Shown: positions 1 through 11,872, counted from the first letter of the stretch. The stretch: DNA of 64,000 nucleotides from Letharia columbiana (GCF_014066305.1 NW_023501037.1:1178501-1242500), one strand, 5' to 3'. Translations and numbers: made by a program. The notes: generated from the letters alone by a model not told the origin.

Positions 1-3000
1 CTTCGCGGAGGGAAGCCGCGTAGTCGACGCTCTGTTCGAAAGACGAGGTATCTTGCTTGCCCAGGCCCGTTTGGTGTAGATGCCGGAAGGTCCTTCTCTG
101 CATCCAGTGAGGTTCCTTCAGGCCCCTGACTTGCAGTGTAGCCGGTGTCTCAAGACCGATGACCCCCTGTGTGGCTGATGCTGACGTGGTGTCCAAGTTG
201 GGGTTGCAATAATGATCTAGCAACGCGGAAAACTCCGCTTGAGAAATAGGCATGAACAAGCCTCCAGCGGCCATGCTTGTGGAAAGAAACAAAATCTCCG
301 CTACGGCACCCTCGGATTCCATCCAGCCAAGGTCTAGGCTCGTTGCTTTCTCGCCCCGCGCTACACGATAATGGGCAAGACTGTCCATGTATGTATTGCC
401 AGCGGCATAATTGGCCTGGCCACCGGATCCCACTACGCCCGCGATCGATGAGAGGCAGAGGAAGAAGTCCATGCCTTGAGGGAGGAGGGAATGGGGATTC
501 CAAGAGCCTTGAACTTTAGGCGCAACGCTCGTTGTCCAGTCTTCGGATGTCATTGTTTCAAGGACGGCGTCCTTCCGGATTGTCAGCACAGAATGATGTT
601 GAAGAGCAAACAGCGACACACATTCAAAACCATAGACCCCTGAATGACACCTTTGATGGGCGGTAAGGTCGCCGCACGTTTGTCTAATGTAGACTCAAGC
701 ATGTCCGCCTTGGTTACATCGCACGGTGGTGCTTCCACATGAGCACCCTTAGCTTTGAGCTCTTCGATCAGTCCAATTGCAGCATGTGATTGAGCTCCTG
801 AGCGAGAAAGCAGAATGAGATTCTTCGCGCCCCGGCTCACCAGCCACCTTGCAGTGCTTCTACCTAGACCTCCCAGGCCTCCGGCAGTTAGATATGACGA
901 GTGTTCATCGAAATATAATCGGATTTGGTCTCAATTACAGTCTAACGTCACCATATCAATCAAGAGCCCGTCAAGCTGTATGGAGACGGTGTGTATACGA
1001 ACAGGGACTTTGTCATGCTTCCTCATTTCCATGACCATTTTGCCAGAATTGCTTCCATTTTGGAAGGAACGGAAAGCAGTCTCAATTTCAGAGATTCCAA
1101 AGACTCGCAATGGTTGCGGACCATGCAATTTCTTCTCTTTGATCAAACAATTCTCGTCCCAATGACCGTCGTTGTTGATGTACAATAGCAAGTCTGACGT
1201 TACAGAATCTTTCTTAAATCAATCTTCCTCGGTTCGGAGGCAAAGTTGTACTTCTACTCCGTTGGGACCTGGCGCTATAGGCAGAGGGTTGTGGAAAGTT
1301 GCATCTTTGATTGTGTATCCAGCTACACGCCGCTTCTCTTTGGCAGGTTGTTTACAAGCTTCCAGAGCCATGACCAGCATTCCTGCCGTGGGGTACTAGT
1401 ACGCAGCAGAGCCGTTAACCTGATTCACAGAGTCAGCTCAGATGTTTTCGAACGGGGAGACTCCCAGACCTTGTGGTCCTCGATCCATGGCGTCTCAGAG
1501 ATTCGAATGATCTTTCGCCATCTTGCGCCCAAAGGATTCCAATCTGAAACAGGAGTTCCAAGTAGGTCTAGGCGAAGGTTGTTGCGAAATCTCCAGCCAT
1601 CTTTGTTGTATCTGCTGTCGTGCCAGTAACTTCGTGAGTGATCGAAAGGGTATTCGGGAAGATTGGGCAGCACCATCTGAATTGCAGGTTTCATACCTGA
1701 CTTGTTGACCTCAGAGATATCGACTGGATAGCCAAAGCAGGTTAAACGATCAACTGCGTCAAGCAAAGTATCCAATGCTGAGACAGATCGGACCATGACC
1801 GAGTCATAGCTGATACCGTCTTTGTCGATTCCCCTCAAGATGTCCTTGGTGGGACCTTGCATGGCGCTATGTGGCCCAATCTCTACAAGTTTGTTTACTT
1901 CTACTAAAGTTCGATCGTCTCCAATTTTGCCTCTGAGTTCTTTTCAGAACACATTTGCGCTAATGCATCCGAGAACATGACTGGCGAGGTCAAATTTTTA
2001 ACCCAGTAACCGCTCTGCTGGATCTCGTTGGCTAGCGTGTAGGCCAAGTTCGAAAGAAATGCTGTTGCTTCCGTGGGGCTCAAGGACGAAGTCAACTCTG
2101 ATATGTGCGCATCATATGAATCTGCAAGACGTGCCAAGCCACCTTCATCTGTCGTAGATCAAATTAGTAATCTTGGCCTCATAGCCTCACCTTCTCCATT
2201 CACTGGTTGTTGGGACAAGTTTCCAGAAAGTGAGAGTAGCTTGGAAGGCTCCGGACCCTGCTCCAAGTACTCAAGAGTAGGAGGCCCACGCACTGTCCAA
2301 TGGTTTCCAGCAAGATTGCTGAGACGTAAGTAACTGTACGCATCATCATTGATAGCATGACTGTTGGATCCCCCGAATCCGAACGAAGATATTGAAGCTC
2401 TGCGAAGTCCTCTGCATGGCCAAGGGGTGCTGTGTACAGGGAACTAGAAGACGATCAAAACGAAACATGAAGCACATTCAGCGTCGAGGCTCATACCTTC
2501 AGCCTCAGATAATCCGCATCAATATCCGGGTTCAGATGTTCAATATTAACATTAGGGGGAATAACACCGGTTTCTAAAATCAGGATCGCCTTGATGACAC
2601 CGGCGACTCCACTTGCACCTTCAAGATGACCTATGTTGGATTTCATAGCACCGCTGAAAAGATTAGTTGGATTTCCTAGGCAAAGTCTGCTTAAACATCC
2701 GAGACACGGAAGCATAGATGACAAACGTACATGTACATTGGCTCTTCAGCGCTAGGATATTTTCTGAATGCCAGCCCGATTGCGCTGGCCTCAATTGGGT
2801 CACCAATCTAAATTCAGGTGTAAGCATCAAGCCGGATACAGCCAGTTTTCGGGTGTCTTACTGCTGTTCCGGTACCATGCGCTTCGACGTATCTTGTAGT
2901 CTGCATGTCCAGCCCAGCCTTTGCGTACGTTTCGTTGATCAAAACTTCCTGGGCATCACGATTCGGTTGTGTGATGCCTGGAGTACGGCCATCCTGGTTT

Positions 3001-4233
3001 GATCCTGTAGATCGAATGGCTGCGGATGGTGTCTCCATCTCTGACCGCGTCAGTCAATCGCTTGAGAACGACAACCCCAAAACCTTCGCCTCTCCCATAG
3101 CCGTTGCCTCGATAATCGAAGCTGAAGCTCCGACTATCATGGGAAATGAAGTTCATATTCGACAGCATTTATGAAATTCGAGAGAAGTGAGTAGGTTGCC
3201 GCCGCCAACGAGGGCCTATAACAGCAAATGAGCAAAGCAAAGCAGATCCCTCGAAGAGCTGACCTACCATATTTGAGTCTCTGTTGCGTAATCCCTGACA
3301 TGGGAGGTCAAGAGCCATCATGCTGCTGGAGCAGGCAGAATCCAAATTCACACATGGGCCGGTGAGATTGAAGAACCAACTTAGCCGGGCAGCGAGCATG
3401 GCGACCGCGATCCAGGTGGCACTGTATATCGGAAGCATGTCAGGATCTTTGAAAATTCCTAATCTGCAGTCGTCTGCCAAGCAACCGGTGTAAACCGAGG
3501 TTTTTGAGTTCGACGCCTTCTCCATAGATATGCCTGCTGATGATAATTAGCAAAGCCCATATTGCTCAAAGATCGGAAAACACCCACCATTCTCGAAGGC
3601 TCTGTAGGCAGTCTCAAGAAGCAGGCGATGCTGTGGGTCAATGGCTGCAGCTTCGGTCGGTGTTATGGAAAAGAACGGCGCATCGAAATTGCCAAGAGGC
3701 TCTTCCAGAAAATGACCGCCTTTGGAAGGAATCTGGTCAAGCAGAGATCAGAGATGGTAATGTGGCATGAGCGATGAGCATAACAATACCGTATCCGGTC
3801 TACTACTATCTGGATGATAGAAGGCATTCAGGTTAAGTCTTTCTTTGAGCCACTCAGTCATGGAGCATCTCTTTTCCATCAGCATCTTTTAGAACACTTC
3901 AGGTGAGGTGGCATCTTGCGGGAACTTGAGAGAAAAAGCAATGACAGCAATAGGCTCAAGCCGAGGTTGATCGACCCCATCTAGGTCAGTGATGAAAGTT
4001 GCGTTGTCCTGAACCGGATGTTGAGGACTATTGACATGATCACTATTACCGCCGTGTATGCCGTTAATAGAACCATGAGCACCGCTGTGAACGCCGTTAA
4101 CAGTACCATTGGTACCACCGTCATTGCCGTTGACAAGACCACCAGTACCACCGTGAACGCCGTTGACAATTTTATGTACTGGCGTCATGATTGCAAAGCC
4201 CAACAGAATATACGACGAGAACAAGATTGTCAA
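1..4233 (-). pseudogene. Decayed highly reducing type I polyketide synthase, 3' end off the left edge
   Basis: Reads leftward. Seen: an N-terminal Gly/Asn/His-rich tail, then a ketosynthase with the active-site cysteine context DSACSSS, the VEAHGTGT histidine motif and [11 protein letters not shown], spread over several exons (about 4000-2490). The KS-AT linker follows (FGFGGSNSHA; about 2380-2050). The acyltransferase core with its GHS nucleophile is absent: the linker runs straight into the AT C-terminal part (VEIGPHSAMQG, near 1870). The N-terminal DH part (WIEDHK, near 1500-1200) runs into the last part of an enoylreductase-like domain (near 1130-1000). Then comes a ketoreductase with GGLGGLG and the LSSIAG...NYAAGN catalytic region, up to the window edge. 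Lesions: TAA at 3889-3891 where the family has Trp, frameshifts near 3170 and 3020, a frame change near 1920, TGA at 931-933. The ACP should lie beyond base 1. The domain order is that of fungal HR-PKSs; the product cannot be told. Inference: non-functional. Confidence 0.9.
4040..4170 (-). repeat. Four-copy 33-bp tandem repeat in the PKS N-terminal tail
   Basis: About four imperfect copies of a 33-bp unit, each coding an 11-residue block that begins VNG or ING (VNGVHGGTGGL, VNGNDGGTNGT, VNGVHSGAHGS, INGIHGGNSDH). It precedes the ketosynthase and keeps its reading frame although the gene downstream is broken. Low-complexity linkers of this kind occur at the start of fungal HR-PKSs; no function is claimed. 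Confidence 0.8.
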
Positions 4234-4504
4234 AGGATTTCAATTAATTTGGATAAATCAGAGGCGGTCGAACACTTGGCGGGCAACGGAGGAATACGTG
4301 ATGACGCTGGGAGAAAAGGTTTATATGTAGAGCTGCCGACGCTGGAGACACCATAGAGTAAGCTACCTTGTAGTATGCAGGTCTCGATGCTAATTTTCCA
4401 ATCATGGTGGCATAGCCCTGGCGATCACGGACCCGCTTGACGCCGCAAGGTTCTGTGTCCCATATTCTTCGATGCTCTTTCAGCATCTGGGTCGTGTGGC
4501 TCAC

Positions 4505-5772
4505 GCCAAGTCAAAGACTATTCGAACTCAAGCCAGATCGCGGGACAGGAGCGAGCTTCGAACAATTCTCATTGGCCGGAGTTGCAGAGCCGGCGGATTA
4601 GCACCTGTTCGCGGTATCTAGACGCCATTTAAACCTTGTCCAAAGCGCACGATATCAATGACAATGATACTGGCGCCATGAGCACGGAGTGAATTCAATC
4701 TGGGGGGACGCTAGGTTGAGTCGTAGTGCAGCCCGTGCTGGGACCAAGATCAGGGGCCAGGATCTAGGACAACGGATAGATCAGCGTGGTAGCCGTCTGA
4801 TGAGATTGAGATATCTAGAGCTGTCTCGCTAAAGTGATGTGGTTGTAGAACGGGAGTTGAGCAGAGCATTGACCGCTTGGCAATATGACAATTACCGTTA
4901 CTCTGTCACTCTGGTAGTCCCAGGTCTAGCCTGGTGCAGACAGCTGTCATATTAGCAGTCGTATCATTACCGGAACAGGACAACGGTCCATGTCAGATTG
5001 AGTTCGATAGAAGCAGCCACCTAACGGGGATCCTCGTCGACAGAGCGAGCTCAGTAGCAGGCAAAAGCCCGACAGAGAAATCTGGTTGACAGGCCCGCCT
5101 CGCCGGAACAAGCACAAGCTAAGGGCAGGGATCAGGTTATGGCAATTCGATCTTGTAGCATCAAGGCATATTACTAAGACAAATGCTATCCAAATAAGGA
5201 GTAGTAGAAGGCCTTGTTGACGGAGTTTTGATTTGCGTGCGCGTCAACGTACATTGCCATCCAGCCGTTGACGGTTTTTAGCTAGTAAAAGACGGGGTAA
5301 CAGGAAAGTTGAGGAGTACTGTACCTCTGTACCTAGCCAGTGGGATTAAGCTTCGAGATCTGTCAACAGTCAACAGAAGAGCAGGAGGGTCGTGCATTCC
5401 TAATCCCGGGCAAATTCCCCGAGTTCTAACTTCTAACCACCACAAGCTATCTTCTTCTTAACGTGCATCGTTGTCAAGCTATACCACGGAAACATGTTGC
5501 ACCTTAGCCAGGCGTGAGACGGTAGCGTAAGTAATCGGCTGGTTAGTCTCGTTAGTGAGCATTATCTTGAGAGACTTCAGGATCTTTTCCCACCTTCTTG
5601 ATGCTGAGGAAGGAATAGGCGAGGAAGTACTGTGACGTGTAGTCACCCCACGGTACTACAGCCCACATAACGGACGCTAAGAATTTGGAGGCTTGCTGAC
5701 TACATCTTACGTGCATGAATGTTTGTTACATGTTGAGGCTGACAATGTGTACAGCACAACCAGCTTGCCTCT
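4505..5772. other. Intergenic, no gene recognised
   Basis: About 1.27 kb between the start of the HR-PKS relic and the F-box-type gene. No reading frame resembles a known family and no repeat stood out. It should hold the promoter of the rightward gene at 5773 and the old promoter of the leftward PKS. Confidence 0.5.
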
Positions 5773-7254
5773 ATGAACATTAAACTGGTAGCCATGCGTT
5801 GCTCTCTAGTCGACCTATCCGATGAACTTCATCTTAACATCATCCAAGAGCTTCTCAAGCATGACGACTTCCTCCACGAGGAGTCGTTGAAGCCGGATCC
5901 CAAAAGGTTCAACCAAGACTGGGACGACGACTTCCAGTACCATCGCGATCTGATGAGTTGGAGCTCCACGTCGCTGTACTTTCGAAATCTGCTTGCCCCG
6001 TACATCTTCAAGAGTATCAAGCTGCGCAATGATGTGAAGAGCGGCGCTTCCGTGGACGCCGTTCTGAAAAGTCCACATGGTGCTCTCGTGAAGGGAATTT
6101 ACTTTCTCGGCACTATTCCACCGGACATAGATGACCTAGACGACGATGAGGACGATGATCCTTTGGCCGAGGGATCCTATAAAGAATCCGACGATGCCGA
6201 AGGAGAGGAAAGGCCAATCATTATCACATTCCCCCCTGTCGTCAATGACCTCCTATCAGATCTGCATCAATTCCCCAATCTCGAGTCTCTAAGCATAGGC
6301 TTCACCTATCCCAACGACGACCCCTTCGACGAATACTACGAGACCGAGGGAATCATGGTCAACGAAAACCCCACGGCAGCGCGCGCCCGGAAGGCGCTGA
6401 TGACGACAACGTACGAGACGCTGTTACGCAGCAAACCACCACAGCTGAGGGCGGTGGAAATCAGGAAATTTGTATGGACGTTCACTGAACCGTATGAAAG
6501 CCAGGGCTTCCAAAAGTTCCTGAGCCATGTCGAGCACTTTCGCCTTTCTGTGAGAGGGGGGAACAACGGTGCGTGCTGGTGCGTGAACACGTGCGATGGG
6601 TACCTGGAGTCCGTCGCGAGGTTCGACGAGCTGTTCTTCGACCACCTGGCGTCGGCGACGAGTCTGACACTCAGGGCCACGGACGAAGGGCCCATCGGGT
6701 TGGAAGGGATGCGACACGCACGCCTCGCGCTGACAAAGGAGCAAATGCCGCTGCTCCAGTCCCTGCATCTGGAGCACATCTTCATCTGCCAAGAGCTCGT
6801 CGATTTCGTCCTCGGCCACACCGACACCCTGGAGCGGCTCACCCTGCACGACTGCCACAGCAGCGTCAACGGCTTACAGGACAACGACGGCTTCTACTGG
6901 GCCCACTTCTTCGAGACCCTGCACGGGGCAGATCTGAAGAAGTTATCCCACCTCGAGATATGCCCCGATGACGCGCCGTTGACGTTCGAGCCCGACAGCC
7001 TCCAAAAGGAGCCGGTGTGCCCGGGCGACGTGCGGCAGATAAGACGGGTGCCGAGCGACGTTGCGAAACGACGCGTGTTCGGGTACGCGATGCTGGACGA
7101 TAAGTATGGCGAGTGCTGCGACGACTCCGAGGAGAATGGGGCTGCGTTTGAGCGGGGAGAGGACCAGGCGGCTTTTGACAGGTTGATGAGCAATGTCAAT
7201 GCCAACGCTGCAAATCGGGGAGGAAAAATTACCGATTGGCAGGTAGCGACTTAG
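5773..7254 (+). CDS. F-box-type protein with LRR-like C-terminal half
   Basis: Single exon, 493 residues, open throughout. The N-terminus (about residues 10-65) has an F-box-like pattern: LVDLSDELHLNIIQELL, an insertion of about 30 residues, then MSWSSTSLYFRNLLAPYIFKSI. A very acidic stretch rich in Asp and Glu lies near residues 118-148. The second half has leucine-spaced segments such as LQSLHLEHI and LERLTLHDC, like the degenerate LRRs of many ascomycete F-box proteins. F-box proteins link substrates to SCF ubiquitin ligases through Skp1; the substrate here is unknown. The start could also be Met8 (MRCSLVDL). It is intact although it lies between two decayed PKS genes, so it is probably not part of that pathway. 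No close homologue is recognised. Confidence 0.65.
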   Translation: MNIKLVAMRCSLVDLSDELHLNIIQELLKHDDFLHEESLKPDPKRFNQDWDDDFQYHRDLMSWSSTSLYFRNLLAPYIFKSIKLRNDVKSGASVDAVLKSPHGALVKGIYFLGTIPPDIDDLDDDEDDDPLAEGSYKESDDAEGEERPIIITFPPVVNDLLSDLHQFPNLESLSIGFTYPNDDPFDEYYETEGIMVNENPTAARARKALMTTTYETLLRSKPPQLRAVEIRKFVWTFTEPYESQGFQKFLSHVEHFRLSVRGGNNGACWCVNTCDGYLESVARFDELFFDHLASATSLTLRATDEGPIGLEGMRHARLALTKEQMPLLQSLHLEHIFICQELVDFVLGHTDTLERLTLHDCHSSVNGLQDNDGFYWAHFFETLHGADLKKLSHLEICPDDAPLTFEPDSLQKEPVCPGDVRQIRRVPSDVAKRRVFGYAMLDDKYGECCDDSEENGAAFERGEDQAAFDRLMSNVNANAANRGGKITDWQVAT

Positions 7255-7525
7255 CCTAGTCTAGCAATCCGAATGCATTCGTGACAACTAACCTCATCGG
7301 CTCTATGCTTACATGGTAGTAATGGCCACGGCACCTGCAGCGTCGGCAACGTCTGCAATGAACATCAAGTAAGATACAGCAGTACCTACTGTATCATCCC
7401 AGCGCACTGGCCACCGGCACGGTTTGATCCAATCTAATCTAATCAAATCAAACATGCTTACATCAACTCCGATCTGCGCAGTTCGATTGGTGGGTATGTA
7501 CTCCACAACCCGCCGCGCACGGAAA

Positions 7526-8120
7526 GTACTCGTACATTCGAGAAGTGAGCTACCTCGCTTAGTAGTGGCGGGAGAACCCCTACCCCTATTTTCTTAATCA
7601 TTGGGAAACTAGAATCGCGATTTTGGCACCCCCTCTAAAAAACAAAAAAGTGCTTTTCTTGAATAGCCTCACAACGATAACTTACAACGCTCTAAAAATT
7701 TTAAAATTTTAATAATTATACGAGAGATTATGATTATCAAATTATAGAAGATCTTAATTATTCGTTCTATTATAGAATAAGGATTTAATAAATTCTTAGA
7801 TTTTTCGAATAGTCTTGGCGGTAAAAAAAATAGCCGAGGTAAATTTTTGAAGTTCGCGATATATTCTGTTTTAATTTCACTTATAAGATTAGAATTAAAA
7901 TCTTTCTAAATTTACGGTGATTTTAATATAGTAAGTGATTTCGTAAAGTTTTTAGCTGTAAAAATAAGTGGTGGTGGGTTATATAGGAAATTCAAATTTT
8001 TGATATTTGATTATGGGGTGCCAAATTTTTTTGTTTCAATGATTAAGAAAGGTAAGAGCTTTGGCTGAGTGCCAAGACCCTAAATATTAGCGTCGTAGCT
8101 CACTTCTCGAATGTACTCGT
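7526..8120. mobile_element. AT-rich element with ~100-bp imperfect terminal inverted repeats (MITE-like)
   Basis: The two ends are inverted copies of each other in three colinear blocks: 22 identical bases at 7532-7553 versus 8095-8116 (beginning GTACATTCGAGAAGTG), 14 at 7590-7603 versus 8037-8050 (TTTCTTAATCATTG), and 11 at 7622-7632 versus 8015-8025 (TTTGGCACCCC). The interior (about 7640-8010) is strongly AT-rich with no coding frame. Two duplications are possible: TA at 7533-7534 and 8114-8115, which gives perfectly matching ends CATTCGAG as in Tc1/mariner elements, or the 8-bp GTACTCGT at 7526-7533 and 8113-8120, which suits hAT elements. No transposase is present, so it would be non-autonomous. 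The AT-richness may reflect RIP (repeat-induced point mutation). Confidence 0.8.
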
Positions 8121-8712
8121 CGTAGGTAGGTAGGTACTCAAGGAAGATAAACCACACTACTTATACTTCTAGCCTACCTCGGTCCGGCCGCGGATTCTAG
8201 CCTCGACGCTAAAGTAACGCGGGACCGGACTCACAGAGGCGGTCTCGACTTCTCGAACTTTGGCGGAGTAAAGTAAAAGTAGGGAGCTTGTACTGTCTTG
8301 GCGGACGGCATATCGCTAGCAGCCACAGTAAGGACACGCACCGTTTACAGACGAAGCCGGTGTTTGAGTTTGGCATTTGCTCCGGAACAGCGTCGAGTAG
8401 AGTACGATGTCGGTTGGAGGATTATCATTAAATTTGGTTGCGAGAGAGCTTCGGTATGTGTTCTGGTGGAGAAGATTGGCAGTTGTAAACGGAGGATCTT
8501 CCCATAGATACTGCCGTGGTGTTGCTCGTATAGATAGGCCTGTCTCACTGCCATTTCTAAGCAGGGCCGGGTGCCTCCATTCCCAAGGCACTTGAAGCTC
8601 CATCATCAACCATTTCGGAAGGGACATGAGTGACACTTGTCGCCGGGAGCATCTAGAATACAGGCCACGATCCGCTTGCCGACGTGTCGTGGTCTCTGCC
8701 GTGTTGCCGTAA
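8121..8712. other. Intergenic, nothing recognised
   Basis: Lies between the inverted-repeat element and the 3' end of the NR-PKS relic. Short open frames exist on both strands but none resembles a known protein. It may contain the former 3' untranslated region of the PKS. Confidence 0.4.
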
Positions 8713-11609
8713 TCAACTGGCTTCAATCGATTCGCAAGCTTTCTGCAGTTGCTGGGACAATTTGGGAATCTGTATCGGTTTGGCATGGCCGATCAGCTTA
8801 TAGTCTACCACTGCTTGTAAGTGACAGCTAGAGCCTTGGGGGCTTTAAGAGGACCTGACGGGGACTTACGTTCTGAGGCGCAAAAGCTTCAAAGTCGTTG
8901 CCTGGTATGTCTAGTACCTGAATGCTCTGCCCCACGAGCTTCTCCCATGCGACGACAGCCTCTGATCGCGCTCTTTGGTCACTGATCCATGGATACCGGA
9001 CACCGCATAACTTTCGCTGTTTAGAGTCTCGCGACTCCGCAGCATGATGACCTTGGGATACGCAACACTTGTCCGCGGCATCTTGTACACTCCCAGCAAC
9101 GCTGCATTGCTCTGGAACTGGGCCGACACGCGCTGTCTAGATGCATTTCCAGAGTCATTCGTAGATCCCGCTTTCGTGGCATGGGCAATGATGGCGTTCG
9201 GGAGCGGCTTGGGGTCGAGTGAGTAAGGGGATTCGATCAAAACAACGCCTTTGACCTGCTTGCCCTCCTGCCTGCTTGCCCTCCTGGAAAAACTGCCGCG
9301 CCAGCTTAAACGCAACGACGCCCCCAAAGGAGTACCCTAATAAAAGTAAACCTGTAAGCATCAACAGCCTTGGCAGGATACTTAAATCACAGGTGGGAGA
9401 ACTTGTCGGAAAGCTACAAGGGAGCGATGTAGACTGGAGTGCAAGCTACTGACCTCCAAGAATGACGGGACGTTTTGCTGAGGTGTCTATATGTGGTGCG
9501 TAACGTGCCGCCATGTGAAGCAAACTGGAAGGTTGATCGTCGGCTTCGAAAAATCCAGGGTTAGAGAAACCATGCGTATCGCGTCCTATGTCGTGCATTT
9601 CCGAGTACATTTTACAAAGACCGCTGCCATCATGGAAAAGATAGAGCGAAGCACTTGTGGAGTCACCTTCCTCAAGTGAGACCGGTGAGCCGTCCATTTT
9701 CAGCTCTTGGGCTCCTGGACCTTTCGGGCTTTGGCCCCTTAGTTCCTTTTCTGTCTTTCCTAAGCCACTGATATCCGAACTCGTATCAGTGGTTGCAGTT
9801 GAGCTCGTGTCGTCCGGCGTCTGAGAAGGAGGCGTGCTGCAAGCAGATTGAATGGCGCTCTCAAGATCATGTATGCTTGAGCATTGCATCAATGCCGACT
9901 CTTCTACTGACCGATCGGAAAATCCCTTTTTGACAGCAGAAACAAACTCTAGTATCATCAACGAGTCCACGCCCAAAGTCTTAAGATCTTTGTTCTTATT
10001 AGCGTTCACCTCAGCCTCCGGTAACTCACAGGAATCCATGATAATACGGGTGATTTAGCCTTGATGTTTTGCTGTCGCAAAATACCGTCTTCGGGTACTG
10101 ATGGACTCTTGAATCCTGAAGGAAGCGGTGGCGAATCGGACGAATCGGGAAGAACTTCAGCAGCTGAGGGTAGTTCTCCGCCGTAGGATTTCCCAATGAT
10201 ACGTTCAAGCACTGCTTTGAATAATGATAGGATAAGTTTTTTGAAATGCATACCTTCAACAGCCGCGATGATCCTGGCAGTCGAATCCAACGCATAGGTA
10301 TCGGCTAATACTGTGCCTTCATCGATGTCAAAGAGGCTGCGATAAACAGTCATAGGCTCGTCCTAATCAATTTCCCCATAAAGTAGCCGGACAGACTCAA
10401 CTTCCCCACAGATACTGGCATCGGTCGCACGGATGCTGGTATTCGCAACAAATCCTGCCGCGTGCAACAAGGTGTCAGTAAAGGTGGGCAAGGTGATTGC
10501 TTTTTCTGTCTTGGAACGGCTAGATATCTTGAACGATCCATAAGCTTCACCACTGGATTCTGAAACGCTGATGGACGCTAAAGTTTGATACTCTTCGGAG
10601 TGTTCGACGACACGGGAGAAAACCGTTTCGTAGAGCATTTTTCTTTGGAAATTGTTTTAGTTTCTCGCCCTTGTCGGCGAACAGATGGGCCTTTTGTCTC
10701 CTCACCAGGGCACCTTTGCGGACCCAATTCGCTGTGATGTTCGAAACATACTCTGCAGAAACGGTCCCGGAGCAATGAAGGGTCTCTGGCCTCGAGCCAC
10801 AACTTTGGGACAAGACTGTGAAACTCAAGTCCGACGTCGAAAGAATTTCGCTCAAAATCACATGAATGGGTTGATCAAATCAGGTCCTGGTCCGGACAAG
10901 GTAATGCACACATCGCTCGATATCACTGCAATATTGAGTGATTTACAGCCAGACTATTATCTGTGTAAGTAGCTTTTCTTCGACAGCATCATCCGAACAC
11001 TAACTTCGTTCCTAAATTTTCGCAGCTGCGACAACATTTGATCTTTGCCTAGACCAAATACAACCAAAGACCACGGATGATCTTCCAAGAGCGGCCTAAT
11101 AATCGCTCGCAATAGACGGCGCTTTGAAAGCCAGTCCAGAAAGCTAACCGAAACGCATCCACACCATGGTCGATAGATTCTAGTACGGAAGGTGACGAAG
11201 CCACCACAGCTGCTGTTAGAATGCCGGAGCAAAATCCCGCCGTCTCCACGATCTGTCCAAAAGCAGGTTCATGCTTTACCCGCATTCTTCCAAATTCGAG
11301 AGATACCTTCAAAGCTGGTGGAGGCAGATCGAAGTCCCCTGAATGATTGGATTGTCATGATATACAACATCTGGATCTAGAAGGTGTTCAGGAGGGAACA
11401 AGAGGTCGAGACTTGGCGGCACCAAGGGTTTGCACGTCTTCGAGAAAGACTGCATGGCACTTGGACTGAAGGATCGCGGCAGCCGGGCTCGATTTCACGT
11501 CATGGAATGCTGTGGATGTGCCTTGTGGGCAGAGCAGATCCTTGAGTGATCCCTGACCACCAAAGAGTAATATTCTATTGACGTTGGCCATAATACTGTT
11601 TGGCCCCAA
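8713..11609 (-). pseudogene. Decayed non-reducing polyketide synthase lacking KS and AT
   Basis: Reads leftward. Seen in order: a SAT-like starter-unit transacylase region (RILLFGGQGS near 11,580; NPIIQGTSICLHQL and GFCSGILTAAVVASS near 11,340-11,210), then, with no KS or malonyl-AT between, a product-template (PT) region (about 10,860-10,020, including PTFTDTLLHAAGF and the VEGMHFKKL segment). An acyl carrier protein follows with the phosphopantetheine serine in LGVDSLM (near 9,960), then a thioesterase with GYSFGG (near 9,320) and a C-terminus ending near 8,713. The normal order is SAT-KS-AT-PT-ACP-TE, so about 1,000 residues are missing from the middle. PT and TE are split over several frames, partly by plausible introns and partly by frameshifts. 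PT domains direct aromatic ring closure; the product cannot be named. Assignment of the first part as SAT is less certain than PT-ACP-TE. Confidence 0.85.
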
Positions 11610-11872
11610 ATCACGAGAGGCACTAGGGGAATTTCAGATACGTGACCATCTACCAAGACCTGGAGGTCGATGGGAGCGTGCTTTCTTTGAAAATCCACGA
11701 ATAGCAAAGCGTGGGATTAGACCAGTCGAGTCGCAGGCACAACTTGCGTAAATACCTCTTTGGAGGAGTATGCGCGCCTGATGTGAAAAGGACCGGAGTA
11801 CATCTAACAGAGCTGATTGCGTAGGTGAGACAACAATGGCAAAGACGGTCTTACAGTTACTCGGTACGATGC

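Noticed and set aside
4040..4170. CRISPR-like array
   Set aside because: The units are contiguous, have no spacers and encode an 11-residue protein repeat in a eukaryotic gene.
4244..4504. Possible first exon of the HR-PKS upstream of 4233
   Set aside because: The 86-codon frame has no PKS similarity, and the N-terminal repeat region already starts with a suitable Met.
6336..6884. 182-codon minus-strand frame opposite the F-box-type gene
   Set aside because: No motif, composition typical of an antisense shadow in a GC-rich coding region.
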